Source: Larix sibirica
Lineage: Eukaryota > Streptophyta > Pinopsida > Pinales > Pinaceae
Direction of reading: 5' to 3'
DNA: 18,178 nucleotides
Assembly (NCBI GenBank): GCA_004151065.3
Contig: NWUY0300019407.1
Location: forward strand, 8,344-26,521
In this document: positions 1 through 10,518 of the stretch, piece by piece
How positions within the stretch are numbered: the stretch's first letter is position 1
How the letters are laid out: every line of letters starts with the position of its first letter
Notes under the pieces: model-generated
The model's input: only the letters and a program-made list of their open reading frames with translations
Database searches by the model: none
What the model was told of the DNA's origin: nothing
Program-made: the position numbers and the translations under genes

Positions 1-110
1 ATTCAATAAAGAGGCCCCTTTTACATTAAGTCACTACCCACTAACTATCTAATGGGCCTTATGGCCTTATACATTGATAAAGTAGGGGAGGTTAGGGTAG
101 GACCCTAACA
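1..110 (-). repeat. Partial 3' LTR of the Ty3 element, with terminal hairpin
   Basis: Read on the minus strand, the LTR starts TGTTAGGGTCC right after the polypurine tract, with the usual TG start. Its outer end lies beyond base 1. The first bases form a perfect inverted repeat: gttagggt at 91-98 pairs with accctaac at 102-109 around a 3-base loop. Only one LTR is in the window, so its boundary rests on the TG and the adjacent purine tract. Confidence 0.6.
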
Positions 111-1364
111 TGCCCTCCCTCTTCAAAAGCAAAATTATCCTCAAGGTTGGAGATGTGGAAACTGTTGCAAAATGGCTGATGATTCCCAGGTAACATCTTC
201 TGGTGAGGTATCCTTCCACTGAATCAAAACTTCAAAGATAGTGTGTTGATGTAGTTGATGCTCCCTAGTGTTCAAAACTACTTTTGATTGGATCCAGATA
301 GAGCCTTATTCATCTAGTTTTGGTAATGTAGTTTGAACTCAACAATTTTGTCCCACGACCTTCTTCAAACAAAACACATGAAATATTGGGTGAATCTTGG
401 AGTATGTTGGGAGTGCTAATTTGCAGGCCACCTGACCAATGTGTTGAACAATCTAATATGGGTTGTAAAACATTTGTGTGAGCTTCTGATCGTCTTTAAC
501 TTTGAGAGAGGTCTGCTTATAAGGTTGGAGGCGAAGGAAGACCTAGTTTCCTTCTACAAATGAACGCTCTAAGTGGTGTTGTTTTGCTTGTTGGTTCATG
601 CCAAATTGAGCGATTGCCAAATTTTCCTTAAGTGTGCAAAGAGTGACATCATGATTGTGAAGTAGACTATCGAATGCATGTACTTTGGAAGTACTTGGTA
701 GACAAGAAACCACGAAGGGTGGTTGTTGTCCATAGACTGCTTCATGTAGTAGTCATTTTCAATGTTTCATAGCCTCATGATAAGTGGTATTATACCACCA
801 TTTTGCCAAAGGTAACCATTGTGCCCACTAGTGCTGCTTTTTGGATACAAAACATTGCAAATAGGTTTCAAGACACTTATTGATTGCTTCTGTTTGGCTA
901 TTTGTTTGGGGATGATAAGATGTGCTCATTTGCAACTGGGTGCCCTATAATTTAAATAGTTCTTGTCAAATTTTGTTGTTGATTTAACACAATGGAGGTA
1001 GGCATGCCATGGAATTTGAAAATTTGGTATAGAAAAATTTGGGCAACCATTGTTGGGGTAAAGGGGGTGATGGAGAGCACAAAAACGAGTATATTTGGAA
1101 AGTTGATCAACTATCACCATGATGATTGATTTGTTACCCGCTTTTAGAAGACCAACAATAAAATCCATGGAAATGTCGGTCCATATAGTGGTTGGTATTG
1201 GCAATAGTTGCAATGCCCCCTGTTTCACCCTTGTTTCTTTGGCAAGTCTCACATTTCACTACAAAAGTAAGGATATCCTTTTTCATGCCTTCCCAAAAGG
1301 AGTGCCTAGCACATGCATAAGTTTTTTTAAAACTCAAATGCCCAGCGAGAGGAGATGAATGCAA
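92..1364 (-). pseudogene. Ty3/gypsy integrase with chromodomain-like C-terminus (broken)
   Basis: Integrase would insert element cDNA into the genome. On the minus strand, 1364 to about 1230 encodes the zinc-binding domain (H, then GH, then CETCQRNKGE). The core follows with SMDFIVGL, which holds the first catalytic Asp. Near 980 the usual SDRD with the second Asp reads LNQQ, and an in-frame stop and a frameshift follow. The frame resumes with [18 protein letters not shown] from about 920, then WYNTTYHEA. The C-terminal part has KIHPIFHVFCLKK near 390 and a chromodomain-like VLIQWKDTSPEDVTWES near 190. A further one-base shift near 150 precedes LEDNFAFEEGG and a stop at 92-94. The family is clear; the copy is inactive. 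No ATG start is present, since the rest of pol is missing. Confidence 0.85.
111..125 (-). other. Polypurine tract of the Ty3 element
   Basis: The minus strand reads TGAAGAGGGAGGGCA and ends exactly at the TG of the LTR. A purine run just upstream of the 3' LTR is where plus-strand DNA synthesis is primed in LTR retrotransposons. The pol reading frame ends inside or just after it, as is common in this group. Confidence 0.65.
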
Positions 1365-1375
1365 CTTTGTTAATA

Positions 1376-1501
1376 TTATCTATTTTTCGCTTTCCTTAAT
1401 ATTACGGCGCAGTCCTGACTTATTTCTTCTGCGGTGTCCTCAGCAACCGTGCTCACTGAGTCTTCAATACAGCATACAATGTCTTCAAAGATGACTGCAA
1501 C
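1376..1501 (-). other. Possible terminal exon of an unknown gene (copy 1)
   Basis: On the minus strand a splice-acceptor-like tract ending ttcacag at 1502-1508 is followed by 41 open codons and a TAA at 1376-1378. The peptide is acidic and helical-looking (for example EDTAEEISQD) and ends in basic residues. It has higher GC than its surroundings. I recognise no family and find no matching upstream exon. The plus strand is also open here, so chance is a real alternative. Confidence 0.2.
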
Positions 1502-2690
1502 CTGTGAAAGCCTTAACGAAAATACAAGACATATTAAAAAAAGGGCCCTATGGAGTCATGGACCCATAAGACCAAGTAGAAAGGTCATCTTATATTTTAT
1601 ACATGTCTTATGTTGTGCTAGGGACACAGTATGACTTGTTCCAAGATGAAACGTGAAAATGTGGAAAACTCCTCTTTCCAAGCTCTTCAAAACTGGAAAT
1701 CAGGCATCCTTGCTCAAACACAGTCCTTTTTGTTGGAAAAAAGAGTTTTCTCATGCTGATTCTCTATTTGACAGTTTGCACGTGATGTTTTTTTGTCACT
1801 TTTGTTAATGGAAAGGATTATAATTGTTTTTCAAGTGTGGTTATTGGGTTAGGTTAGTTAGATCAATAATCAGGGTTAGGTGGTTGAGTGAGTTGTTCTT
1901 CGTTGTAATTGAAAATTTTAAGTGGATGATGTTGGGATGCCTAGGTATCTCTAGTAAACAGGGTACATGCTCCACCTGTACTACATTTGTTAACATACTC
2001 CACCTGTTGACATCCTTGGTGAGGGCATCCCTGACATTGTTGGGGTATGTTCCCTGATGTCCCAAGTCCCCAGTTAAGTTTGGAAAATAAGGATCTTAGT
2101 TTAGCTAGTAAAGCAATTAGCAAAGAAAATAAATTAAATAATAGGATCCATCTCAAGTTTTCATCCCATCTTTTTCCTGTTTGATTTAAACATCATTAAT
2201 GTGGGGAAATTATAATCAGGGTACAACATAGGTGAGGTTACAAATAGAGGTACACCCCAACATTTTATGCTAGCACCATTAGAAAACTTCACCATCAAAA
2301 GTCAAATAGAGCTGGAAGACAATGGATGGACGGTCATAGGAGCCTCTTAAACATCAATAATAGGAAATATTACATACTTGTGTATACTTAGGCAATCAAC
2401 ACAGAATGATGTTAATCCAGCAACCATCGATGCTGCCTAGGCTCTTATCCAAAGGCAGTTAGGGGGAAAGCTTCATCCTCCTTGTTCATCATTTTCTTCA
2501 TTGGTCTATAGTCTAGGCTCTAAAATACATTTATAGTTTATAAGATTTGGAAAAATTTTCAGTGTTACTTTGAGCTGAGTACTCTTTAGTTCTCCTATAG
2601 ACAAAAATGAAGATGCATCCAACATAGTGATCATACTTGGATATTGTGAAACATAACCTGAATTCTTACAAATATGTATTATTTTGTCAG

Positions 2691-3591
2691 GATATATATC
2701 TAGTACCAAAAATCTGGAGTTCATGCCACTTCTAGCAGGGCTTTTCCCACGATTTGTGTTCAATGACACTTTGCTAAATCATCTTGCAATGCTTTTGTCT
2801 TGCTTTATAACTTTTCGTATGCTTATAGCTGGTTGTCATGTCTGGCCAGAACATTTACTGGTTTGAATTTCAGTGATCAGTACAGGCAACATAAAGTAAT
2901 GTCTTGGATAGTAACAGTAAGTGGTTTACTTTGTCGGAAGGACAAAATAATATGGTTGGCATAGAATGCCTGTAATGCTTGCAAAATGTTGAAGCCCAAG
3001 TATTATGTTCAGTGATACCTTTTAGAATTTATCCTGTTTGTTTTTATGGAAGTTTTGGATGGTGAATTCAATCCATTTGCCCAAGCAATGTATTTTCTAC
3101 AGTGTTCATATTATTTCTTCTGCTCAATATCTGATAGGATGAAACTCTAATTCATATTTTCTTCTATCTGCTCCTTTTCTGATAAGATGAAACCCTAATT
3201 CATATTTTCTGCCATCTCACCTTTTATGTTACACAGAGCTCCATCTATGTCGTCTTATTCTATGGATATTTCTCTATTTTCATCTGTTTTTTCCCCCATG
3301 TTGTCATGTTTTGATAAACTAAAACATGGACATCCGGAAGATTGTTAGACTTTAATACATTTTCATGGTATGTCTGTTAGGACCATGACAGATATGGAGG
3401 TAGACTCGATTTTACAAGCCTATATTTCTACAGTTCTTGTTTTGGAATGGCATGATTTTGATTTCTCCATAGGATTTTCCCTGTTTGTTGACTGTGTATA
3501 TGTACAATTTATTAATATATTTGGGAGTAATCAATACTGGCTTCTGTCTACAGGTACCATGCAAATCGAATGCTCAGCTTTTATGCACCAG
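2691..3591 (+). other. Cluster of plus-strand exon-like pieces (copy 1)
   Basis: Three short pieces have splice-like borders. One follows attttgtcag at 2690 and opens with a peptide containing TKNLEFMPLLAGLF, which loosely recalls the TKSVEFMPF motif of SWEET sugar transporters. One spans 2874-2916 between a ttcag acceptor and a gtaagt donor. One spans 3554-3591 between tctacag and gtttaa and reads YHANRMLSFYAP. I cannot link them into a known protein. The SWEET resemblance is a few residues only. The same pieces recur at +4330. Confidence 0.15.
3131..3225. repeat. 48-bp imperfect tandem repeat (copy 1)
   Basis: Two adjacent units, 3131-3178 and 3179-3225, both begin ctgatargatgaaacyctaa and both end in cctttt. 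They differ by a few substitutions and one base of length. This is a local tandem duplication in non-coding DNA, repeated at 7461-7555 as part of the large overlap. Confidence 0.8.
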
Positions 3592-4329
3592 GTTTAATTT
3601 TTATCTGCACTTGTTCATTTTCTTCTAGAAATATGAGGGCACTGGAATGTTTATACTCTCAAATGATTTGTATCAACTCTTGAAATTTTTGTGCTGATAA
3701 TTACATCCTACAACTTGAAGCCACTAGTTTGGTCACAGATATATCTCCACTTTTTTTAGGAAAATATCTGGCAAAGCATTCAACCTTAGATGTTAGATGG
3801 AGATGAAACAGATGATATTCTATGCAAAACAATTTAAAGGCACCAAATTCTATGATTTAGTTTGTCATGTAAAACGTCAAGAGTTAACCAATTAAAATTG
3901 GTAATTGCTTTGTTAAGCCTTGATGCTATCAATTATTCTATGCGTGCTTTCTTTAAAGGGTGAAAGCATGAGGAGAAAATATTATTACCTAACAAGGAGA
4001 TTTATTGGGTAAAAGTCTTATCCGAAAGGTTTTGCATGCATCTTTTAGTGCATGATTGAGTTCTTTCCTTGGTGAAAGAAATAACTTATGGGCAGTCCTA
4101 GCTTTGTTCGAAGAATATGCATGGTTGGATTTGTTCTTATGATGGATGGATTTTTAGTATATTTAATCACTTCTTCATGAGATCGTGTCCTGGAGTATGT
4201 TAAATTCAAATCTGGAAATTGCACAAGATATGGACTGCTGGAAACTTCATTAATAATCTCAAATTGAAGTACATGTACATACCATAGCCTTCTCTCAAGG
4301 CTAGTACAAATATTCAAACCCTCCAAAAA

Positions 4330-4341
4330 CCCTAGCTAGGG
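4330..4341. repeat. 12-bp perfect palindrome
   Basis: The sequence ccctagctaggg is its own reverse complement. It is preceded by aaaac, so it embeds a telobox-like AAACCCTAG motif, a motif found in some plant promoters. No gene start is evident nearby, so a function is not claimed. It recurs at 8660-8671. Confidence 0.4.
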
Positions 4342-4522
4342 AAAATCAGCAAAACTCTAGCAACCAAGGAGCTCCAATATGCAGGAATTTCTAAAACACA
4401 TCCTCCAAGGCAAGACGTACTCTTCTCTTCTTCTTCTTCAATCCACCCTATGTTTTTGTCACAAAATCTGAGACTCCAATCTTCAAGGAATAAACCCTAC
4501 CCTTGGAACTCCGAGACGCTCT

Positions 4523-5068
4523 TGAAGAATTTTTATAACACATGGTACACATACAGTGAGAGAATATAACGATAACTCAGTTAGGTCGCTGTCAACACTT
4601 GCCACTATTATTATTTCTGAACATAAAAAAATCTTCTACAGGAAAGTACCCTTAAACTGCCATCTTCTAGAGTTAAGACTCCATGAATGAATCTGTACCT
4701 CTTCCCTCTCTCCTATAGATTTGAGAAGAGCATACTACAGTTTACAAAATAAGTATGCGTGTGACTGAAACTTAGAAATAGAATTTGCTTTCCTAAGTCA
4801 AACTAAAAAATAGAATTTACTAAAATAAAACCAATCTGATTCTTTCATTGGTGGTGTATGTCTCTAAGATTAGCTGGTGGTGATGCTTGCCTTACCTAAG
4901 GCTAGCTGGCAGGCGCATGTATGCATGCATATGCCCTCTCCCTCTATAAATCAAGAATGATGTGCCTCCTTAGGGATTGTGATGCACCCTCTCTAGCTTC
5001 TATGGTGCTACTGAACAGGCACACAGATTTGCTGCTGTAGAATGCTGTCCGATATACACTCACTAACA
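4523..5068 (-). repeat. 3' LTR of the Ty1/copia element (copy 1)
   Basis: These 546 bp align along their length with the LTR at 16398-16932. On the minus strand the LTR starts TGTTAGTGAGTG and ends in CA. It is the assembly duplicate of 8853-9398. Confidence 0.85.
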
Positions 5069-5604
5069 CTCCCTCTTACTAAGCAAGTGTTCTCCACCAC
5101 ACTAGCTGCCCTTTGAACATCTCAAATTTTTCTTTTGCAAGTGGCTTAGTCAAGATATCAACAACTTGCTGATCTCTTGGAATGTATTGAAGAGCCATAA
5201 CTCCCTTCTAAAACCCATCTTTGATGAAGTGGTACCTGATCTCAATGTGTTTGGATCTATCATGAAATACTAGATTTTGTGAGAGTTCGATACAACTCTG
5301 ATTGTTACAGTAAATCACGGTAGTGGCCAAAGTATGATTTGTTAGCTTTTGCGAGGAAGTTGCGAAGCCAAATGACTTCACAACTAGCAAATTGGATGCC
5401 ATATATTCTGCCTCTGCTCAATTGAGTGCTACAGAAGTCTGTTTCCTGTTGAACTAGGAAACCATACTTGAACTTAAACTGAAGCAACATCCTGAGGTGC
5501 TTCTCTTATGACTAGCACTACCTGGCCAATAAGAATCTGAAAAACCTTTCAACACCACCTTTCCATCACCAACATACCTGTTATCACCAAACTTGTAGTT
5601 GCCC
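5069..5604 (-). pseudogene. Copia RNase H and pol C-terminus (copy 1, cut by contig end)
   Basis: Duplicate of the remnant at 9399-9908. It has the same stops and one extra change: NLVFHDRSKH instead of NPVFHDRSKH, caused by A at 5272. The last 26 bases (5579-5604) already belong to the inserted element's LTR and stop at the N. Confidence 0.85.
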
Positions 5605-5605
5605 N
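5605..5605. other. Single-N contig join, 4329 bp flanking overlap
   Basis: One N separates the two copies of the 4.3 kb repeat. A one-base gap is a common placeholder when a scaffolder estimates a zero or negative gap. The repeat arms abut the N on both sides. Confidence 0.9.
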
Positions 5606-5705
5606 TCCTTTTTCATGCCTTCCCAAAAGGAGTGCCTAGCACATGCATAAGTTTTTTTAAAACTCAAATGCCCAGCGAGAGGAGATGAATGCAACTTTGT
5701 TAATA

Positions 5706-5831
5706 TTATCTATTTTTCGCTTTCCTTAATATTACGGCGCAGTCCTGACTTATTTCTTCTGCGGTGTCCTCAGCAACCGTGCTCACTGAGTCTTCAATAC
5801 AGCATACAATGTCTTCAAAGATGACTGCAAC
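5706..5831 (-). other. Possible terminal exon of an unknown gene (copy 2)
   Basis: Identical assembly duplicate of the piece at 1376-1501, with the same acceptor-like tract and stop codon. Confidence 0.2.
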
Positions 5832-7460
5832 CTGTGAAAGCCTTAACGAAAATACAAGACATATTAAAAAAAGGGCCCTATGGAGTCATGGACCCATAAG
5901 ACCAAGTAGAAAGGTCATCTTATATTTTATACATGTCTTATGTTGTGCTAGGGACACAGTATGACTTGTTCCAAGATGAAACGTGAAAATGTGGAAAACT
6001 CCTCTTTCCAAGCTCTTCAAAACTGGAAATCAGGCATCCTTGCTCAAACACAGTCCTTTTTGTTGGAAAAAAGAGTTTTCTCATGCTGATTCTCTATTTG
6101 ACAGTTTGCACGTGATGTTTTTTTGTCACTTTTGTTAATGGAAAGGATTATAATTGTTTTTCAAGTGTGGTTATTGGGTTAGGTTAGTTAGATCAATAAT
6201 CAGGGTTAGGTGGTTGAGTGAGTTGTTCTTCGTTGTAATTGAAAATTTTAAGTGGATGATGTTGGGATGCCTAGGTATCTCTAGTAAACAGGGTACATGC
6301 TCCACCTGTACTACATTTGTTAACATACTCCACCTGTTGACATCCTTGGTGAGGGCATCCCTGACATTGTTGGGGTATGTTCCCTGATGTCCCAAGTCCC
6401 CAGTTAAGTTTGGAAAATAAGGATCTTAGTTTAGCTAGTAAAGCAATTAGCAAAGAAAATAAATTAAATAATAGGATCCATCTCAAGTTTTCATCCCATC
6501 TTTTTCCTGTTTGATTTAAACATCATTAATGTGGGGAAATTATAATCAGGGTACAACATAGGTGAGGTTACAAATAGAGGTACACCCCAACATTTTATGC
6601 TAGCACCATTAGAAAACTTCACCATCAAAAGTCAAATAGAGCTGGAAGACAATGGATGGACGGTCATAGGAGCCTCTTAAACATCAATAATAGGAAATAT
6701 TACATACTTGTGTATACTTAGGCAATCAACACAGAATGATGTTAATCCAGCAACCATCGATGCTGCCTAGGCTCTTATCCAAAGGCAGTTAGGGGGAAAG
6801 CTTCATCCTCCTTGTTCATCATTTTCTTCATTGGTCTATAGTCTAGGCTCTAAAATACATTTATAGTTTATAAGATTTGGAAAAATTTTCAGTGTTACTT
6901 TGAGCTGAGTACTCTTTAGTTCTCCTATAGACAAAAATGAAGATGCATCCAACATAGTGATCATACTTGGATATTGTGAAACATAACCTGAATTCTTACA
7001 AATATGTATTATTTTGTCAGGATATATATCTAGTACCAAAAATCTGGAGTTCATGCCACTTCTAGCAGGGCTTTTCCCACGATTTGTGTTCAATGACACT
7101 TTGCTAAATCATCTTGCAATGCTTTTGTCTTGCTTTATAACTTTTCGTATGCTTATAGCTGGTTGTCATGTCTGGCCAGAACATTTACTGGTTTGAATTT
7201 CAGTGATCAGTACAGGCAACATAAAGTAATGTCTTGGATAGTAACAGTAAGTGGTTTACTTTGTCGGAAGGACAAAATAATATGGTTGGCATAGAATGCC
7301 TGTAATGCTTGCAAAATGTTGAAGCCCAAGTATTATGTTCAGTGATACCTTTTAGAATTTATCCTGTTTGTTTTTATGGAAGTTTTGGATGGTGAATTCA
7401 ATCCATTTGCCCAAGCAATGTATTTTCTACAGTGTTCATATTATTTCTTCTGCTCAATAT

Positions 7461-7555
7461 CTGATAGGATGAAACTCTAATTCATATTTTCTTCTATCTG
7501 CTCCTTTTCTGATAAGATGAAACCCTAATTCATATTTTCTGCCATCTCACCTTTT
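7461..7555. repeat. 48-bp imperfect tandem repeat (copy 2)
   Basis: Assembly duplicate of 3131-3225. Confidence 0.8.
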
Positions 7556-8852
7556 ATGTTACACAGAGCTCCATCTATGTCGTCTTATTCTATGGATATT
7601 TCTCTATTTTCATCTGTTTTTTCCCCCATGTTGTCATGTTTTGATAAACTAAAACATGGACATCCGGAAGATTGTTAGACTTTAATACATTTTCATGGTA
7701 TGTCTGTTAGGACCATGACAGATATGGAGGTAGACTCGATTTTACAAGCCTATATTTCTACAGTTCTTGTTTTGGAATGGCATGATTTTGATTTCTCCAT
7801 AGGATTTTCCCTGTTTGTTGACTGTGTATATGTACAATTTATTAATATATTTGGGAGTAATCAATACTGGCTTCTGTCTACAGGTACCATGCAAATCGAA
7901 TGCTCAGCTTTTATGCACCAGGTTTAATTTTTATCTGCACTTGTTCATTTTCTTCTAGAAATATGAGGGCACTGGAATGTTTATACTCTCAAATGATTTG
8001 TATCAACTCTTGAAATTTTTGTGCTGATAATTACATCCTACAACTTGAAGCCACTAGTTTGGTCACAGATATATCTCCACTTTTTTTAGGAAAATATCTG
8101 GCAAAGCATTCAACCTTAGATGTTAGATGGAGATGAAACAGATGATATTCTATGCAAAACAATTTAAAGGCACCAAATTCTATGATTTAGTTTGTCATGT
8201 AAAACGTCAAGAGTTAACCAATTAAAATTGGTAATTGCTTTGTTAAGCCTTGATGCTATCAATTATTCTATGCGTGCTTTCTTTAAAGGGTGAAAGCATG
8301 AGGAGAAAATATTATTACCTAACAAGGAGATTTATTGGGTAAAAGTCTTATCCGAAAGGTTTTGCATGCATCTTTTAGTGCATGATTGAGTTCTTTCCTT
8401 GGTGAAAGAAATAACTTATGGGCAGTCCTAGCTTTGTTCGAAGAATATGCATGGTTGGATTTGTTCTTATGATGGATGGATTTTTAGTATATTTAATCAC
8501 TTCTTCATGAGATAGTGTCCTGGAGTATGTTAAATTCAAATCTGGAAATTGCACAAGATATGGACTGCTGGAAACTTCATTAATAATCTCAAATTGAAGT
8601 ACATGTACATACCATAGCCTTCTCTCAAGGCTAGTACAAATATTCAAACCCTCCAAAAACCCTAGCTAGGGAAAATCAGCAAAACTCTAGCAACCAAGGA
8701 GCTCCAATATGCAGGAATTTCTAAAACACATCCTCCAAGGCAAGACGTACTCTTCTCTTCTTCTTCTTCAATCCACCCTATGTTTTTGTCACAAAATCTG
8801 AGACTCCAATCTTCAAGGAATAAACCCTACCCTTGGAACTCCGAGACGCTCT

Positions 8853-9398
8853 TGAAGAATTTTTATAACACATGGTACACATACAGTGAGAGAATATAAC
8901 GATAACTCAGTTAGGTCGCTGTCAACACTTGCCACTATTATTATTTCTGAACATAAAAAAATCTTCTACAGGAAAGTACCCTTAAACTGCCATCTTCTAG
9001 AGTTAAGACTCCATGAATGAATCTGTACCTCTTCCCTCTCTCCTATAGATTTGAGAAGAGCATACTACAGTTTACAAAATAAGTATGCGTGTGACTGAAA
9101 CTTAGAAATAGAATTTGCTTTCCTAAGTCAAACTAAAAAATAGAATTTACTAAAATAAAACCAATCTGATTCTTTCATTGGTGGTGTATGTCTCTAAGAT
9201 TAGCTGGTGGTGATGCTTGCCTTACCTAAGGCTAGCTGGCAGGCGCATGTATGCATGCATATGCCCTCTCCCTCTATAAATCAAGAATGATGTGCCTCCT
9301 TAGGGATTGTGATGCACCCTCTCTAGCTTCTATGGTGCTACTGAACAGGCACACAGATTTGCTGCTGTAGAATGCTGTCCGATATACACTCACTAACA
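8853..9398 (-). repeat. 3' LTR of the Ty1/copia element
   Basis: 546 bp with a TG start and CA end on the minus strand, alignable end to end with 16398-16932. Well-conserved blocks include the stretch around tctttcattggtggtg and the one around agcttctatggt. The polypurine tract lies directly at its inner edge. Confidence 0.88.
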
Positions 9399-9407
9399 CT
9401 CCCTCTT
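9399..9407 (-). other. Polypurine tract of the copia element
   Basis: The minus strand reads AAGAGGGAG and ends exactly at the LTR start TGTTAG. The pol stop codon (9409-9411) lies just upstream, as is usual for copia elements. Confidence 0.75.
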
Positions 9408-9408
9408 A

Positions 9409-9908
9409 CTAAGCAAGTGTTCTCCACCACACTAGCTGCCCTTTGAACATCTCAAATTTTTCTTTTGCAAGTGGCTTAGTCAAGATATCAACAACTTGCT
9501 GATCTCTTGGAATGTATTGAAGAGCCATAACTCCCTTCTAAAACCCATCTTTGATGAAGTGGTACCTGATCTCAATGTGTTTGGATCTATCATGAAATAC
9601 TGGATTTTGTGAGAGTTCGATACAACTCTGATTGTTACAGTAAATCACGGTAGTGGCCAAAGTATGATTTGTTAGCTTTTGCGAGGAAGTTGCGAAGCCA
9701 AATGACTTCACAACTAGCAAATTGGATGCCATATATTCTGCCTCTGCTCAATTGAGTGCTACAGAAGTCTGTTTCCTGTTGAACTAGGAAACCATACTTG
9801 AACTTAAACTGAAGCAACATCCTGAGGTGCTTCTCTTATGACTAGCACTACCTGGCCAATAAGAATCTGAAAAACCTTTCAACACCACCTTTCCATCACC
9901 AACATACC
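9409..9908 (-). pseudogene. Ty1/copia RNase H domain and pol C-terminus (nonsense-broken)
   Basis: RNase H removes the RNA strand of the RNA-DNA hybrid during reverse transcription. One minus-strand frame can be followed from the inserted LTR edge at 9908 to a stop at 9409. It holds GFSDSYWPGSASHKRSTSG, then KQTSVAL, then AEAEYMAS, then YCNNQS, HDRSKHIEIRYHF and DILTKPLAKEKFEMF. Three in-frame stops interrupt it: TAG at 9784-9786 (where the family has Trp), TGA at 9748-9750 (usually Ser) and TAG at 9538-9540. The family's YCDNQS reads YCNNQS, so a metal-binding Asp is lost, and DSDW reads DSYW. The domain assignment is firm and the copy is inactive. The reverse transcriptase that should precede it is absent. 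Confidence 0.9.
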
Positions 9909-10518
9909 TGTTATCACCAAACTTGTAGTTGCCCCTAAAGGTGATCCTATCCAGGATGGTAGAGGGGACGGGCAGCCAAAGAAGCAACATTGGAGTATCT
10001 CACTCACCGAAAGGGAAAACGGTTGTCACACCGAGAAAGATGACTCTTCGCTTTAAGCCTCACTGAGAGTGGGCTAGGGGGGAGACCCTGATCAATCCTC
10101 GTGGGAAAGATCTCTGGCCAGGAAACCAAACCAGGTCTCAATGATGACAAGTTTAATGGAAGGAATCTTGAAGTAAACCCTAGATAAAAAAAGGTAAAGA
10201 CTTTAATGTAGACGAATCTAGGGATTGAAAGTGTTGCTTTCAAAGATTTTGGCGATTTAAAATAAGGAGTTAAGTTTGCATTTCATATGTGGGGAACTTA
10301 TAGTTTCGTAGGCAATTTCGTATGATCAGTGTCTTATTGTGGGCATTAGGAGTCAAATAATTAGTTAATGAACTCTTGACCTTTGAATTACAATCCAAGT
10401 GATAATTAGAGTTTATGAAAATTCAAACTCACAATCCTAGTATCATTTAGAGGCATATCACTTCTTGAGGTAATTAATACTATTATAATTCAAAACATTA
10501 TTGATCTCTGTAGGTTCA
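9909..10518 (-). repeat. 3' LTR of the gag-only element
   Basis: 610 bp matching 13452-14062. Shared landmarks include the stretches around tatccaggatggtagagggg and gatgactcttcgctttaagc. The left edge is set by tgttatcac, after which the two copies' flanks differ. The right edge is set by taggttca, after which similarity ends. About 40 differences by eye. Confidence 0.85.

Larger units (their letters stand above)
1..1372 (-). mobile_element. Ty3/gypsy LTR retrotransposon, 3' fragment
   Basis: This is the 3' end of a Ty3-type element on the minus strand. From right to left it has the integrase zinc-binding domain, integrase core, a chromodomain-like tail, a polypurine tract and the first 110 bp of the 3' LTR, which runs off the window. 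Reverse transcriptase, protease and gag are absent because recognisable element sequence stops near 1370, where unrelated AT-rich DNA begins. It is a dead fragment. Whether it was truncated in the genome or by the assembly cannot be told: the assembly duplication begins at 1276, inside this element. Confidence 0.85.
1373..4522. other. AT-rich block with no recognised gene (copy 1)
   Basis: About 3.15 kb between the Ty3 integrase and the copia LTR. No open frame exceeds about 93 codons and I recognise no domain. It holds an exon-like stretch on the minus strand (1376-1501), a few splice-like pieces on the plus strand (2691-3591), a 48-bp tandem repeat (3131-3225) and a CT-rich run near 4430. 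The 93-codon minus-strand frame at 4045-4326 resembles nothing I know. Thymine-rich plus-strand stretches with acceptor-like ends would fit intronic DNA of a decayed or distant gene, but this is not shown. Confidence 0.6.
1276..5604. repeat. Large direct repeat, copy 1 (contig-end overlap)
   Basis: These 4329 bp recur at 5606-9934 at a constant offset of 4330. I noticed two substitutions: C at 4184 against A at 8514, and A at 5272 against G at 9602. I saw no length difference. Copy 1 ends exactly at the N at 5605 and copy 2 begins exactly after it, which is the geometry of two contigs that overlap but were joined with one N. I read it as a false duplication. Features inside it are listed for both copies but probably exist once. 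Confidence 0.95.
5703..8852. other. AT-rich block with no recognised gene (copy 2)
   Basis: Assembly duplicate of 1373-4522, with one substitution noticed (8514). The minus-strand frame at 8375-8656 differs from its copy-1 counterpart by a single Arg-to-Leu change. The same exon-like pieces and tandem repeat recur 4330 bases further right. Confidence 0.6.
5606..9934. repeat. Large direct repeat, copy 2 (contig-start overlap)
   Basis: This is the counterpart of 1276-5604. It runs on without a break at 9934 into the inserted LTR element, whereas copy 1 stops at the N. If the overlap is collapsed, this copy is the better one to keep on the right side because it links to the rest of the locus. 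Its RNase H segment keeps the family-typical Pro (NPVFHDRSKH) where copy 1 has Leu, so copy 1 carries the derived base at that site. Confidence 0.95.

Noticed and set aside
1434-1634. 66-codon plus-strand ORF, present twice (also 5764-5964)
   Set aside because: Its recurrence is due only to the 4.3 kb overlap. It lacks any family resemblance and overlaps a more coding-like minus-strand stretch.
1846-1891. Telomere-like gggttaggttag and cagggttagg motifs
   Set aside because: Only two or three imperfect units, not an array; too little to call an interstitial telomeric repeat.
1276-9934. CRISPR array, satellite array or true segmental duplication
   Set aside because: Only two copies with a gap exactly at the junction and no regular short spacing; contig overlap explains it better.
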